NCBI RefSeq assembly: GCF_900079775.1
Contig: NZ_LT556034.1
Location: forward strand, 229,943-293,942
Length of the DNA stretch: 64,000 bases
From: Leyella lascolaii
GTDB taxonomy: Bacteria; Bacteroidota; Bacteroidia; Bacteroidales; Bacteroidaceae
Direction of reading: 5' to 3'
The notes under the pieces are model-generated. The model saw nothing but the letters and a program-made list of their open reading frames with translations, made no database searches and was not told where the DNA came from. The translations under genes and the position numbers were made by a program. Shown piece after piece: positions 8,544-17,202 of the stretch. How positions within the stretch are numbered: position 1 is the stretch's first letter; every line of letters begins with the position of its first letter.

Positions 8544-10469
8544 ATGAGAAAACTTTTACTTTCGTCGTTTGTGCTTTTCAGTGTCATGCTGAACGCACAG
8601 ACAAGTTTCAAGAGCGGTCTGCTCACCTATACTGTAACGGGTGAGGGGACAGTTGAAGTGTCGGGTGCCGACAGCAAGGACGCCTCCGGTGAGCCCGTGA
8701 CCGACTATGTTATACCCGAAAAGGTTGAGAACGGAGGAGTGTCGTACAGTGTCACAGCCATAGGCGAGGAAGCCTTCCATTGGAGCGACCTCAAGTCGGT
8801 GACTCTTCCTCAGACCATCGAATCAATCAAGCGTTCGGCTTTCAATACGGCGCGGAACCTCACTTCCATAACGCTTCCTGCCGGACTGAAGCATATAGGA
8901 GAATATGCTTTCGACTATGCCGGACTCACATCCATAAAGATTCCCGACTCGGTTGAGGATATAGGGGGCAACGCTTTCTTCGCCTGCGGTTCGCTTGCCA
9001 CGGTGGAGCTGGGCAGCGGTCTGAAGTCAATAGGTGAGGCGGCGTTCTACAAGTGCGCGTTCTCTGAGATAGAGTTGCCTGAAGGTGTGACGAGCATTCC
9101 CACCGCCCTGTTCTACAACTGTGCCAATCTGAAGTCGGTGAAGCTGCCTTCCGGTCTGAATACCATCGGCAAGCGTGCGTTCCGCGAGTGCACCTCCCTC
9201 GCCTCGATAGACCTTCCTTCAAGCGTGAGCTACATAGGTGAGGACGCGTTCCTCATGTGCACCGCGCTCACGAGCCTGCAACTTCCGGCGTCGCTCGAGG
9301 AAGTGGGAGTGAACTTTATAGCCAACACCGGCATCACCACTCTCACCGTGGAGAGCGGCAACGAGAACTTCGTGGCAGACGGAGGAGTGATATACAGCAC
9401 CAACAGGAAAGTGCTCTACGCCGCACCGACAAAAGGACTCTACGAGCTTACTCTTCCGAAATCGTGCATCGGCATATACGGCGGCGCGTTCTCCGGCAGT
9501 GAGATAAAGAAGGTGACCCTTCCCGAAGGATTCCTCGCGGTGGACAACTACGCTTTCTGCGAGTCGGCTCTCGAGAGCATAAACCTGCCGTCGTCGATGG
9601 TGATGATAGGCGAGCAGGCTTTCGCAGCCACGCAGCTCACGGAGGTGACACTGCCCGAACGCACGGAGACACTATACAGCGCGGCTTTCGCGGGATGTGA
9701 GAAGCTGACCACAGTAACAATCCCCTCTGGACTCAGATACATCAGCAACCGCGTGTTCTTGGGCTGCACCGCGCTGAAGACAATCAACTGTCTGGGTGCC
9801 ACCCCGCCCGAACTTGAAGAGATATACGAACCGTATGAGGACCAGTTCTACGGCGTAAGCGGAGCCACACTCTACGTGCCGAAGGGCTGTGCGGCATCCT
9901 ACCGCGACGCAGGATACGGCACGTCGCTCACAATAGAGGAGACAGACAAGGGCGTGTTCACGCACGTGTCTACCACTCCCGCTGCCGGAGCCAAGGTGGA
10001 GCCGGGCTGGATGCCGATGTCGGTTGAGGTGGAGTTTGCCGAGCCTGTCACCGTTGTCAACGTCTCGCCTTACGCAAGTCTGTTCGACGGTCAGCTTGCG
10101 GGAGGCAGGGAGATACTGCCCGACGACGGATGGAAAGCCACTGTGAGCGACAAGAGCAAGAACACGCTCGTGGTCTGGGGCTCCGACTACGACGGATTCA
10201 CAAACGCCTTCAAGGCTGAGAAAGGACACGGCTACACTGCCGTAATACCTGCCGGAGTGGTGAAGAACGCTGCTGGCGAGCTCAACGGACAGATAGTCAT
10301 CAGGTTTGTCTGCGACGAGTCGACGGGCATAGTAAGCACGGACGCTCCGGCAGACGTGAAGGTCACGGCACGCTACGACCTCAACGGGCGCAAGCTTGAC
10401 AAGGCAGTCAGGGGCATCAACATCGAGAGACTGTCTGACGGCACTGTGCGCAAGGTTGTCGTGAAATGA
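8544..10469 (+). CDS. BspA-like leucine-rich repeat surface protein
   Basis: 641 residues. Signal peptide MRKLLLSSFVLFSVMLNAQ; this ATG is preferred over one 45 bases upstream because it starts the signal peptide. From about residue 60 to 440 there are some 15 leucine-rich repeats of the Treponema/BspA type, each about 23 residues with the pattern IGEEAFxxCxxLxSVxLPxxLxxI (LRR_5). BspA proteins bind host matrix or other cells. After the repeats comes an Ig/Bap-like region (about 485-600, THVSTTPAAGAKVEPGW), then a C-terminal tail YDLNGRKLDKAVRGINIERL..VRKVVVK. A very similar tail ends the protein at 32213-35230, suggesting a shared export or anchoring signal. Function as adhesin is inferred. 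Confidence 0.9.
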   Translation: MRKLLLSSFVLFSVMLNAQTSFKSGLLTYTVTGEGTVEVSGADSKDASGEPVTDYVIPEKVENGGVSYSVTAIGEEAFHWSDLKSVTLPQTIESIKRSAFNTARNLTSITLPAGLKHIGEYAFDYAGLTSIKIPDSVEDIGGNAFFACGSLATVELGSGLKSIGEAAFYKCAFSEIELPEGVTSIPTALFYNCANLKSVKLPSGLNTIGKRAFRECTSLASIDLPSSVSYIGEDAFLMCTALTSLQLPASLEEVGVNFIANTGITTLTVESGNENFVADGGVIYSTNRKVLYAAPTKGLYELTLPKSCIGIYGGAFSGSEIKKVTLPEGFLAVDNYAFCESALESINLPSSMVMIGEQAFAATQLTEVTLPERTETLYSAAFAGCEKLTTVTIPSGLRYISNRVFLGCTALKTINCLGATPPELEEIYEPYEDQFYGVSGATLYVPKGCAASYRDAGYGTSLTIEETDKGVFTHVSTTPAAGAKVEPGWMPMSVEVEFAEPVTVVNVSPYASLFDGQLAGGREILPDDGWKATVSDKSKNTLVVWGSDYDGFTNAFKAEKGHGYTAVIPAGVVKNAAGELNGQIVIRFVCDESTGIVSTDAPADVKVTARYDLNGRKLDKAVRGINIERLSDGTVRKVVVK

Positions 10470-10528
10470 CATGCCTGACGGCTGGAGGCGTGCCTGCGCG
10501 ACGGCACGATAAGGCATATGAATGAAAG

Positions 10529-10577
10529 GAGACAGACGTATGGGAACATATCTTCCTGACGTCTGTCTCTCTTTTTT
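10529..10577 (+). terminator. Terminator after the BspA-like gene
   Basis: A perfect 11-bp stem (GAGACAGACGT/ACGTCTGTCTC, arms 10529-10539 and 10559-10569) is followed by TCTTTTTTG. A second hairpin lies at 10587-10614 (GTTCATTGC/GCAATGAAC). The rest of the 10470-10805 gap holds only the promoter of the next gene. Confidence 0.85.
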
Positions 10578-10737
10578 GTCCGGAGAGTTCATTGCGGACG
10601 CGCTTGCAATGAACCGTCATCCGTTCCTTTCTGTCTGGAAAAACGCCACGCGACGCGCCGGCAGTGCGACGTCCGCCGCCGCACACAGCCGTCTTTCCGT
10701 GCATTATAAGTCATTTTCTGCAAATAAATACATCCGT

Positions 10738-10771
10738 GTTGTGCTGCGGACGAAAATAATCGCTAACTTTG
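10738..10771 (+). promoter_or_regulatory. Promoter of the SGNH hydrolase gene
   Basis: TAACTTTG at 10764-10771 matches TAnnTTTG exactly. A GTTG at 10738-10741 lies 22 bases upstream as a weak -33 box. The ATG follows 34 bases later. Confidence 0.6.
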
Positions 10772-10805
10772 TGTGCTATATACAGACTCATAAAAAACAC
10801 GACTT

Positions 10806-11666
10806 ATGATTATGAAAAACATCCTACGCAGGTCAGCGGCTTATCTCATGGCGACGCTCATACTGCTCGCACAACTCATACCTGTGCCTGCATTTGCCTT
10901 GCGCGGTGCCGGTTCTGACGGCGCAAACCTTTCTGACAGCCGGTGGCGTGGACGCCGCGTGGCATTCCTTGGAGACTCCATCACCGACCCGCATCACGTG
11001 GGCACCACCCGCTGCTACTGGGAGTTTCTTGCCGACATGCTCGGTATAGTGCCGCTGGTGTATGGCGTCAACGGCCATCAGATGAGCGACCTGTACGGTC
11101 AGGCACAACGTCTGCTCGCCGAGCAGGGCGACAGTGTGGACGCCATAGTGGTGTTCGCCGGAACAAACGACTATAACGGCGGCGTGCCACTTGGCGAATG
11201 GTATGATACGGGCGAGCGCGAGACCGTTGTGGGCGGAGGCGTGAAGACAGTGCGTAAATACCGCACGCCCGTGATGAGCGGAGCCACGTTCAGAGGCAGG
11301 ATAAACATGCTGATGGACTTTCTGAAGACCCATTATCCCGACAAACAGATAATGATGCTCACTCCGATACACCGCGCCTACGCATGTTTCGGACCGGACA
11401 ACGTCCAGCCTGACGAGCGGTTTGCCAACAGCGTCGGCGCTTTCTTCGACGAATATGTGGATGCCGTGAGGGAGGCGGCTGGTGTGTGGGCAGTGCCCGT
11501 GATAGACCTCAACAGCCTGAGCGGACTCTATCCGCTCAACGACTCGTTCGTCCACTGTTTCAGCAACGGCAAGACCGACCGCCTGCACCCCAACGCCGAA
11601 GGGCACAGACGCATGGCTCTGACCATCGCCTGCCAGATGATGGCGTTGCCTGCGACGTTCGACTGA
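10806..11666 (+). CDS. Secreted SGNH/GDSL-type hydrolase
   Basis: 286 residues. Signal peptide with hydrophobic core AAYLMATLILLAQLIPVPAFA. The SGNH blocks are complete: block I FLGDSITD (nucleophile Ser), block II YGVNGHQ (Gly), block III FAGTNDYNG (Asn), block V DRLHPNAEGH (Asp and His). The family hydrolyses esters, commonly acetyl groups on polysaccharides or lipids; the exact substrate cannot be assigned. A second ATG 6 bases downstream (10812) is an equally possible start. It stands alone with its own promoter, followed by a repeat-rich gap. Confidence 0.88.
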   Translation: MIMKNILRRSAAYLMATLILLAQLIPVPAFALRGAGSDGANLSDSRWRGRRVAFLGDSITDPHHVGTTRCYWEFLADMLGIVPLVYGVNGHQMSDLYGQAQRLLAEQGDSVDAIVVFAGTNDYNGGVPLGEWYDTGERETVVGGGVKTVRKYRTPVMSGATFRGRINMLMDFLKTHYPDKQIMMLTPIHRAYACFGPDNVQPDERFANSVGAFFDEYVDAVREAAGVWAVPVIDLNSLSGLYPLNDSFVHCFSNGKTDRLHPNAEGHRRMALTIACQMMALPATFD

Positions 11667-11880
11667 CCGGCGGCGGAGCGGCAGGCATGTCACCGGACGC
11701 CTTGTCCTTGCTGCCCGTGCAGCCGTGACAGCATTCCCGTTTTGACGGTTTTTCCGGCGTAAAGACACATCTATGCCAGATATGATTTATAATATCGTTT
11801 TATATTTTATATCTGATTATGATTGAATATTCTTAATCATACTACGGCTGAATGTTAAAACAATGCCGTGAATGCGCGTG

Positions 11881-12195
11881 TTTCTCCGCACCGAATGCTT
11901 TTCCGCACGTTATACCGCGTGTTTTTCAGCTTTTCCGCAATGTGCTGACCGCCAGACGGTTGGGCGGAAAGAACGCGTCCTCATGATATTTTTCTTTTTA
12001 CGGAACGGGCTTTTCCATGATGCGGAAAAGCCCGTTCCGCAGTGTTACAAAGCCTCTTCCGGACGATGGAACGGTCTTTTACGTGAGACGGAACGGGCTT
12101 TCCGGCACACCGGATACCTCCGGAAGGCATGACGGCAAAGTGCTTTCGGTGCGTCTGAATGCGTTTTCCTGCCCCGTCATCATGTTTCCGCAGCA
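11881..12195. repeat. 22-nt periodic repeat array A
   Basis: About 14 imperfect units of 20-25 nt, many containing a quasi-palindrome of the type CGGAA..GGGCTTTTCCG. The six units from 12064 to 12195 are each exactly 22 nt; they start at 12064, 12086, 12108, 12130, 12152 and 12174. It fills the middle of the 11667-12435 gap between two plus-strand genes. Bases 11667-11880 and 12196-12376 show no feature I recognise. Confidence 0.8.
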
Positions 12196-12376
12196 TCGCG
12201 GCATGGCTTTTACTGGCATGTGTTTTAACTTAAAACTGTTAATTGCGGGGACGCTTACACAGTTGAGTGGGAGTGGGGCGGATGGCGCATAAACGCGCCG
12301 GGATTTTCTTGCATGGCTCTCTGGGCGGTGTGGGACATGAATCCGTAAAACTGGTATATATGTCCGTCAAAGAGGT

Positions 12377-12408
12377 ATTGTGCCGTATTTGTATCGTAAG
12401 TATCTTTG
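12377..12408 (+). promoter_or_regulatory. Promoter of the alpha/beta hydrolase gene
   Basis: TATCTTTG (12401-12408) is an exact -7 box. ATTG (12377-12380) lies 20 bases upstream as a near-match to the -33 TTTG. The ATG follows 27 bases later, so the leader would be about 20 nt. Confidence 0.7.
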
Positions 12409-12435
12409 CATCGAACAACAAAACATACTTGCGAT

Positions 12436-13494
12436 ATGAACATAAAAACCGTAATGACAGCGGCTGTTATGGCTGCCGCTTTGACAACCGATGCCCAGAC
12501 GGCATATAAAAACGATACTGATATGGACAGACTTGAATTGACAAAAGAGTGGGACAAGACATTCCCGAAGAGTGAGAAAGTGAGTCATGAGAAAGTGACG
12601 TTCCGCAACCGTTACGGCATAACGCTTGCGGCAGACCTCTACAAGCCCGTCGGCGCGGACGGCAAGTTGCCTGCTCTGGCGGTGTGCGGTCCGTTCGGAG
12701 CCGTGAAGGAGCAGGCTTCAGGTCTTTATGCTCAGGAACTGGCAAAGCGCGGGTTCCTCACCATAGCCTTCGACCCGTCGTTTACGGGTGAGAGCGGAGG
12801 CAGTCCGCGCTATGTGGCGTCGCCCGACATCAATACCGAAGACTTCTGCGCGGCGGTCGACTTGCTGTCCGTCCGCGATGATGTGGATGCCTCGCGCATA
12901 GGCATTCTCGGCATATGCGGGTGGGGCGGACTCGCTCTCAACGCGGCTGCTGTGGACACCCGCATAAAGGCGGCGGTGGCTTCGACGATGTATGACATGA
13001 GTCGCGTGACGGCAAACGGATATTTTGATGAGACTGACAGTGCCGGAGCGCGCAACGCCATGCGCCGCATGCTCAGCTCGCAGCGCACTGAGGACTACCG
13101 CAACGGGACGTACGCGCGCGCCGGAGGAGTGGTGGATCCGCTGCCTGAGGACGCTCCGCAGTTTGTGAAGGACTATCATGCCTACTATAAGACGGAGCGT
13201 GGCTATCACAGACGGTCGCTCAACTCCAACGACGGATGGAACACCACGTCGGCTCTCTCTTTCCTCAACATGCCGCTGATGACATACATCGGAGAGATAG
13301 AGAATGCGGTGATGATAGTACACGGAGAAAAAGCCCACTCGCGCTATTTCGGTGAGGACGCTTTCAGACGTCTGAAGGGCGACAACAAGAAACTGCTGAT
13401 TGTGCCGGGAGCGAGCCACACCGACCTGTATGACAACATGGAGAAGATACCTTTCGGCAGCATAATGGAGTTCTACCGCACGTATCTTCGCTGA
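12436..13494 (+). CDS. Secreted alpha/beta hydrolase with Cys at the nucleophile position
   Basis: 352 residues with signal peptide MNIKTVMTAAVMAAALTTDA. The start at 12436 is chosen over one 30 bases upstream because the upstream codons would overlap the promoter. Fold signs: LAADLYKP, a SGGSPRY segment before the nucleophile elbow, LGICGWGGLALNAA at the elbow (Gly-x-Cys-x-Gly instead of Gly-x-Ser-x-Gly), a lid region, then VHGEKAHSRYFGEDAF and PGASHTDLYD carrying the His. Relatives in the YcjY/dienelactone-hydrolase-like group also carry Cys at this site, so this is a family trait and not a defect. Substrate is unknown. Confidence 0.85.
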   Translation: MNIKTVMTAAVMAAALTTDAQTAYKNDTDMDRLELTKEWDKTFPKSEKVSHEKVTFRNRYGITLAADLYKPVGADGKLPALAVCGPFGAVKEQASGLYAQELAKRGFLTIAFDPSFTGESGGSPRYVASPDINTEDFCAAVDLLSVRDDVDASRIGILGICGWGGLALNAAAVDTRIKAAVASTMYDMSRVTANGYFDETDSAGARNAMRRMLSSQRTEDYRNGTYARAGGVVDPLPEDAPQFVKDYHAYYKTERGYHRRSLNSNDGWNTTSALSFLNMPLMTYIGEIENAVMIVHGEKAHSRYFGEDAFRRLKGDNKKLLIVPGASHTDLYDNMEKIPFGSIMEFYRTYLR

Positions 13495-13582
13495 CCCGGA
13501 TGTGCGCGGTCACGCCCGTGAGGTAATCCTGCGGCACGGGCAGAAGTACAAGACGAAACGTATCAGAGAGGCGGATATACAG

Positions 13583-13636
13583 AACCGGGACATCATTCGC
13601 GCGTCGTGGCTGCGTAATGATGTCCCGGTTTTCAAT
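13583..13636 (+). terminator. Terminator after the alpha/beta hydrolase gene
   Basis: A perfect 15-bp stem (AACCGGGACATCATT, 13583-13597, with its complement at 13616-13630) and an 18-base loop is followed by TTTCAAT. The remaining gap, 13637-13882, shows nothing further. Confidence 0.75.
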
Positions 13637-13882
13637 ATGTGTCTTGTCTGTCCCGGCATTGCCGCCGTTATTCCGAACAAGTCATCAGACTTCCATTCTT
13701 GTTTCATGCTGTTGTCAGGCGGACTGTATCCTGCTTTATCGAAGATGTGACGGACTGCACCGGGAAAAAACCTGATGCAAGATGACTGCGGCAGTGCGTA
13801 AGAAGGACGAAGGGCTGACAATGAACCTTAAACGTATAATCGGTGTTCTGATGACCGATTCAGTGTTATAGCTTATGTGCAC

Positions 13883-15562
13883 TTATTTGCCTTCGTTCTT
13901 AGGCTTCAGTATCGCCGCATACTCCTCAGGCGACCTCAGCAGGCGTATAGCCTCCTTCATCTGCTTGTCGTAGCGCAGGGCGTTCTCTATGGCACCTCGC
14001 TGGAAGTAGTATGCCGTCACGATGTCGGACGACAGAATCTGTTTTATCATCCTCTTGTTATAGTCGAAGTCGAGATCCTTTGCGATGTTGTGACTCAGTT
14101 TTTTCTCCAAAGCCTCAAACTCGGGTTTGGCGTCCTCGTAGTAGCCTTCGAACTTGGCGAGCTTAACGAGTTCCTCGAGACATTTCTCACTCACGCGGTC
14201 GTAAGTGAAGCTGCTTGCGATGACGCGCTGCTTGAACTGCTCGTAGTCGGAGTCGCTTATCTCGAACTCCGCCGCCGGGGCTATCGTGGGGTGAGCCTTG
14301 ATGTAGTCCACCACATAGTTGAACATGAGGTCTGTGGTGTCCACGCGCTGCAGGTAGTAGGCTATGTTCGGCAGCGAGTCAGGCTCTATCTTGATGTCCG
14401 GCTCTATGCCTCCGCCGTCGTGCACGATGCGTCCGTTGCGTGTGCGGAACTCACGTGTGAGCGAGTCGGGCACGTGTTCGGTGTATCCGCCCTGCGAGTG
14501 CTTGTAGTTGATAGCCTGTATGCAGCGTCCGCTGGGAGTGAAGTATTTGGCTGTGGTGAGCTTTAGGTTGCCGTTGTAAGGCAGCTGCACGTTGGGCACC
14601 TGTACGAGTCCCTTGCCGTAGGTGCGTGTTCCCATTATCACTGCCCGGTCGAGGTCTTGCAACGCTCCGCTTGTTATCTCGCTGGCACTTGCCGTTATGC
14701 CGTTCACCAGGACTACTATCGGCATCACCGTGTCGATTGGTTCGACGGTGGTCTTATAGTCTCGGTTGGAACGCTGCATCTTGCCTTTCATGGACAGCAG
14801 GTCGGTGTTTTTGGGGATGAAGATGTTGAGTATGGACAGAGCCTCCTGCACCGAGCCGCCTCCGTTGTTGCGCAGGTCGAGCACGAGTCCTTTCGCTCCT
14901 TGCTTCTTCAGGTCGATGAACGCGCGGCGGAAATCCTTCGCGCAGTTCTCGCCAATGTACGAGTCGAGGTCTATGTAGCCTATGTCGCCGTCCTGCATGC
15001 CGTAGTATGGCAGGTCGGGCATCTGTATAGCCTTGCGCTGTATCTTGAAAGTCATGTCCTTGCCTGTGGTCGGACGGTGTATCTTAAGCTCGAGAGTGGT
15101 GCCCGCCGTGCCGCGCAGGTGCTCGCTTACATAGGCGTTTGTCTTGTCGGTCATGTCCTCCCCGTCGATGCTCAGTATGATGTCGCCCTTCTTCAGACCC
15201 ACCTCCGCCGCCGGCATATTCTCATAAGGCTCGTTTATGACAACCCTTTTCAGAGTGAAGTTGTAGCTTATTATCGAGCCGATGCCCGCATATTTTCCTG
15301 TCAGCATCTGCTTGAACTCCGCCGATTTGTCCTCGGGGTAATATTCGGTGTAGGGGTCGAGGCTGCGCAGCATCGCCTTTATGCCGTTGCCTATCACCTC
15401 GTCGGCGTCGAGCGTATCCACATACATGAGGTCGAGATTCTTGTATATGGCATTGAACACATCGAGGTTTTTCGCCACCTTGAAGTTGTGGTCATCGTTT
15501 TTCTGCGCGAGAGCCGTGACGGCGCCAAGCAGCATCACGCAGAACAGTATGTTTTTTCTCAT
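13883..15562 (-). CDS. C-terminal processing protease (S41 family, CtpA-like)
   Basis: 559 residues, periplasmic serine protease of the tail-specific family. Signal peptide MRKNILFCVMLLGAVTALAQ; the longer reading from 15625 lacks a signal peptide start and is rejected. Order: N-terminal helical region with MLRSLDPYTEYYP, PDZ domain (about 85-175, IGSIISYNFTLKRVVINEP..GLKKGDIILSIDG), then the S41 catalytic core with GAKGLVLDLRNNGGG, the nucleophile Ser in NGITASASEITSGAL and the general-base Lys in GTRTYGKGLVQ. C-terminal extension of about 150 residues. CtpA proteases trim C termini of exported proteins. It is preceded by an unusual set of repeated promoter boxes at 15632-15862. Confidence 0.93.
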   Translation of the reverse strand: MRKNILFCVMLLGAVTALAQKNDDHNFKVAKNLDVFNAIYKNLDLMYVDTLDADEVIGNGIKAMLRSLDPYTEYYPEDKSAEFKQMLTGKYAGIGSIISYNFTLKRVVINEPYENMPAAEVGLKKGDIILSIDGEDMTDKTNAYVSEHLRGTAGTTLELKIHRPTTGKDMTFKIQRKAIQMPDLPYYGMQDGDIGYIDLDSYIGENCAKDFRRAFIDLKKQGAKGLVLDLRNNGGGSVQEALSILNIFIPKNTDLLSMKGKMQRSNRDYKTTVEPIDTVMPIVVLVNGITASASEITSGALQDLDRAVIMGTRTYGKGLVQVPNVQLPYNGNLKLTTAKYFTPSGRCIQAINYKHSQGGYTEHVPDSLTREFRTRNGRIVHDGGGIEPDIKIEPDSLPNIAYYLQRVDTTDLMFNYVVDYIKAHPTIAPAAEFEISDSDYEQFKQRVIASSFTYDRVSEKCLEELVKLAKFEGYYEDAKPEFEALEKKLSHNIAKDLDFDYNKRMIKQILSSDIVTAYYFQRGAIENALRYDKQMKEAIRLLRSPEEYAAILKPKNEGK

Positions 15563-15631
15563 AATCGGCTTATATATAAATATAATGTGGTAATTGTACG
15601 TAAAGAGTGTGTGAAGGTAATGCATGCGGGC

Positions 15632-15846
15632 GGAAAGAGAGCTTGCTTTCAGTTTCCTGGGCGCGGCTTACCTTATGCAAAGGTAATGCAAGGCGAGTGC
15701 AACAGCAAGTCGGTAAGACTGGATTTTACCGTACTTGATACTGCCGAGCCGAAGCTTACCTTATGCAAAGGTAATGCCAACGAATGGAAAGAGAGCTTGC
15801 TTTCAGTTTCCTGAGTGCAGCTTACCTTATGCAAAGGTAATGCAAG
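15632..15846. repeat. Tandem repeats with TTACCTT-N5-AAGGTAA palindromes upstream of the S41 protease gene
   Basis: A 61-bp unit occurs at 15632-15692 and 15786-15846 with three differences. Each begins GGAAAGAGAGCTTGC and ends in the 19-bp inverted repeat TTACCTTATGCAAAGGTAA. A third copy of the palindrome alone sits at 15756-15774. On the minus strand each palindrome contains TACCTTTG, an exact -7 promoter box pointing at the protease gene. The rest of 15847-16083 shows no gene. Confidence 0.8.
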
Positions 15847-15862
15847 TTATGTGCCGGACAAA
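15832..15862 (-). promoter_or_regulatory. Best promoter for the S41 protease gene
   Basis: On the minus strand TTTG (15862-15859) is followed after 19 bases by TACCTTTG (15839-15832). The two downstream copies of the box (15685-15678 and 15773-15766) lack a good -33 box. The leader from here would be about 265 nt. Confidence 0.55.
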
Positions 15863-16083
15863 ATAAAATGTATTTATTTTTCATAATACGGCATGGCGCA
15901 ACGCCGGTTTTTCAATGCGCGGTGGCGTGTCATGCATGTAAACACGCCCTTGCACGCATCTCCGAAACGCCCCTGTGGAATGTCGGATAAGCCCTTCCGC
16001 TGCCGTAAAACACAGTTTAATACATGCCGACACACCCATAATGACGTTTTTTTGAGATAAATTTGAAATTTTTCGCGAAAATG

Positions 16084-16115
16084 TTTGGCGGAATGAAAAA
16101 AACGCTGTACTTTTG
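16084..16115 (+). promoter_or_regulatory. Promoter of the tRNA-Asn gene
   Basis: TTTG (16084-16087), 20-base spacer, TACTTTTG (16108-16115): an exact match to the Bacteroidota vegetative promoter. The tRNA begins 20 bases downstream. Confidence 0.85.
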
Positions 16116-16134
16116 CATCGCAATTAAGGCAAAT

Positions 16135-16208
16135 GCTTCAATAGCTCAGTTGGTTAGAGCACCTGACTGTTAATCAGGGGGTCGTTGGTTCAAGCCCATC
16201 TTGAAGCG
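16135..16208 (+). tRNA. tRNA-Asn (anticodon GTT)
   Basis: 74-base cloverleaf: acceptor GCTTCAA/TTGAAGC, D stem GCTC/GAGC, anticodon stem CCTGA/TCAGG with loop CTGTTAA, variable loop GGGTC, T arm GTTGG-TTCAAGC-CCATC, discriminator G. The T stem has one U-U mismatch at its second pair. CCA is not encoded. Confidence 0.96.
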
Positions 16209-16213
16209 CACTA

Positions 16214-16242
16214 AAGGAACTGCATCAGGCAGTTCCTTTTTT
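16214..16242 (+). terminator. Terminator of the tRNA-Asn transcript
   Basis: A perfect 10-bp stem (AAGGAACTGC/GCAGTTCCTT) with a 5-base loop, followed by TTTT. Confidence 0.9.
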
Positions 16243-16573
16243 GTTTCCGGATGTTTTTGTTTTACGGAGGAAAGGTATGAGGAACGCTATGCCGCTGTGG
16301 TGTTTTTGCGTCACTGTAGTGTGCCGTGCGCGTTGATACTGGAATGCGATGGCGTGATGGGACAGGCTTGCTCGCATGACAGGAATTGTCTGTTTGGCGT
16401 GCGGAATGGTGCGTTTGGCAGAGTGGGCGAAGTGTTGTGTGGAATGAAAAATGCACAGTACGGAAGTAAAAAATATTGACAGCACTTTTTTGTGAAATAG
16501 GTTTTTCGGAATGTCCGAGGCAGTGCGGATAGTTGGGGAAACAGGTTCGGATGTGTCATTTTCTTGCTTTCCG

Positions 16574-16706
16574 TTGGCGGGAAAGGCGGTTTTGTGTTAC
16601 GGAAAAGACTCTTTTTGGTTGCGGATAAGGCTGTTTTATGGTGTTGAAAAGGCTGTTTTGTGGTGCGAAAAAGGCTCTTTCGGGTTGCGGAAAAGGCTTT
16701 TCGGGG
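16574..16706. repeat. 22-nt periodic repeat array B
   Basis: Six consecutive units of 23, 22, 23, 22, 21 and 22 nt starting at 16574, 16597, 16619, 16642, 16664 and 16685. Consensus is close to TTGCGGAAAAGGCTNTTTTNGG. Weaker units of 21-23 nt can be followed upstream to about 16370. The 16243-16370 stretch shows nothing else. Confidence 0.85.
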
Positions 16707-16783
16707 CAGACGAAGGGTGGATGGTGTGTGGCTGTGTGGTGTATATGGCTGGCTGTCAGAGGGTTGTCTTAAATGCGGAAAAA

Positions 16784-16851
16784 TCGCGTATTTGTGGAAG
16801 AAGTTACTCTGTTCCGGTTTTAAAGCATTCTCGTGGAGTTGTCGTTGGATG
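16784..16851 (+). other. Conserved 68-nt element downstream of array B
   Basis: It begins TCGCGTATTT and, 35 bases later, has TCTCGTGGAGTTG. The same two blocks at the same spacing recur at 24089-24156 after array C, with 7 of the next 10 bases also shared. No gene or promoter is recognisable in it. Confidence 0.55.
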
Positions 16852-16928
16852 TTTTTTCTCATTTTTGCGTAATGATTCCGTTTTCCGTTCCCTACGGAGA
16901 TGTATTTTTGTTTGGGTGTAGTGGCGGG

Positions 16929-17126
16929 GCAGTGCGTAGGGAATTAATAAGCAGAGTGTAAGGAATTAAAGAGTGGTGTGTAGGGAATTAAGGGAATGTG
17001 TGCAAGGAAATAAGGAGTGGTATATATGGAAATAAGGGATGGTGTGTAAGCGGTCAGGAAAAGATGTACGGGAAGCTGAGGAATGGCTTGTAGGGAGCGA
17101 TGGAATGGTATGTAAGGAATTAATTT
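16929..17126. repeat. 22-nt periodic repeat array F
   Basis: Nine units of 21-23 nt (starts 16929, 16951, 16973, 16996, 17017, 17040, 17062, 17083, 17105; mean 22.0) with a consensus near GTGGTGTGTAGGGAATTAAGGA. This sequence is unlike the other arrays and is not palindromic, yet has the same period. It ends 30 bases before the rimP promoter. Bases 16852-16928 show nothing else. Confidence 0.85.
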
Positions 17127-17156
17127 GCAATGCATTTGCAGAAAAGATGCAAAATA

Positions 17157-17188
17157 TTTGTGCGCGTGCGGAATAATTCGTAAATTTG
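17157..17188 (+). promoter_or_regulatory. Promoter of the rimP-nusA-infB operon
   Basis: TTTG (17157-17160), 20-base spacer, TAAATTTG (17181-17188): an exact match at both boxes. Transcription should begin near 17195, leaving a leader of about 55 nt. Confidence 0.85.
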
Positions 17189-17202
17189 CAGCATTCAGAG
17201 GA

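Noticed and set aside
12889..12960. Defective catalytic site in the alpha/beta hydrolase (Cys in place of Ser)
   Set aside because: Cys at this site is usual in this subgroup, so it is not a mutation of note.
16311..16862. A 183-codon minus-strand ORF with repeated KSLFR/KPPF-like segments
   Set aside because: It is a reading of arrays of about 22-nt units; because 22 is not a multiple of 3 the frame shifts each unit, and similar KSLFR readings appear on the plus strand in arrays A, C, D and E. No signal of a real protein.
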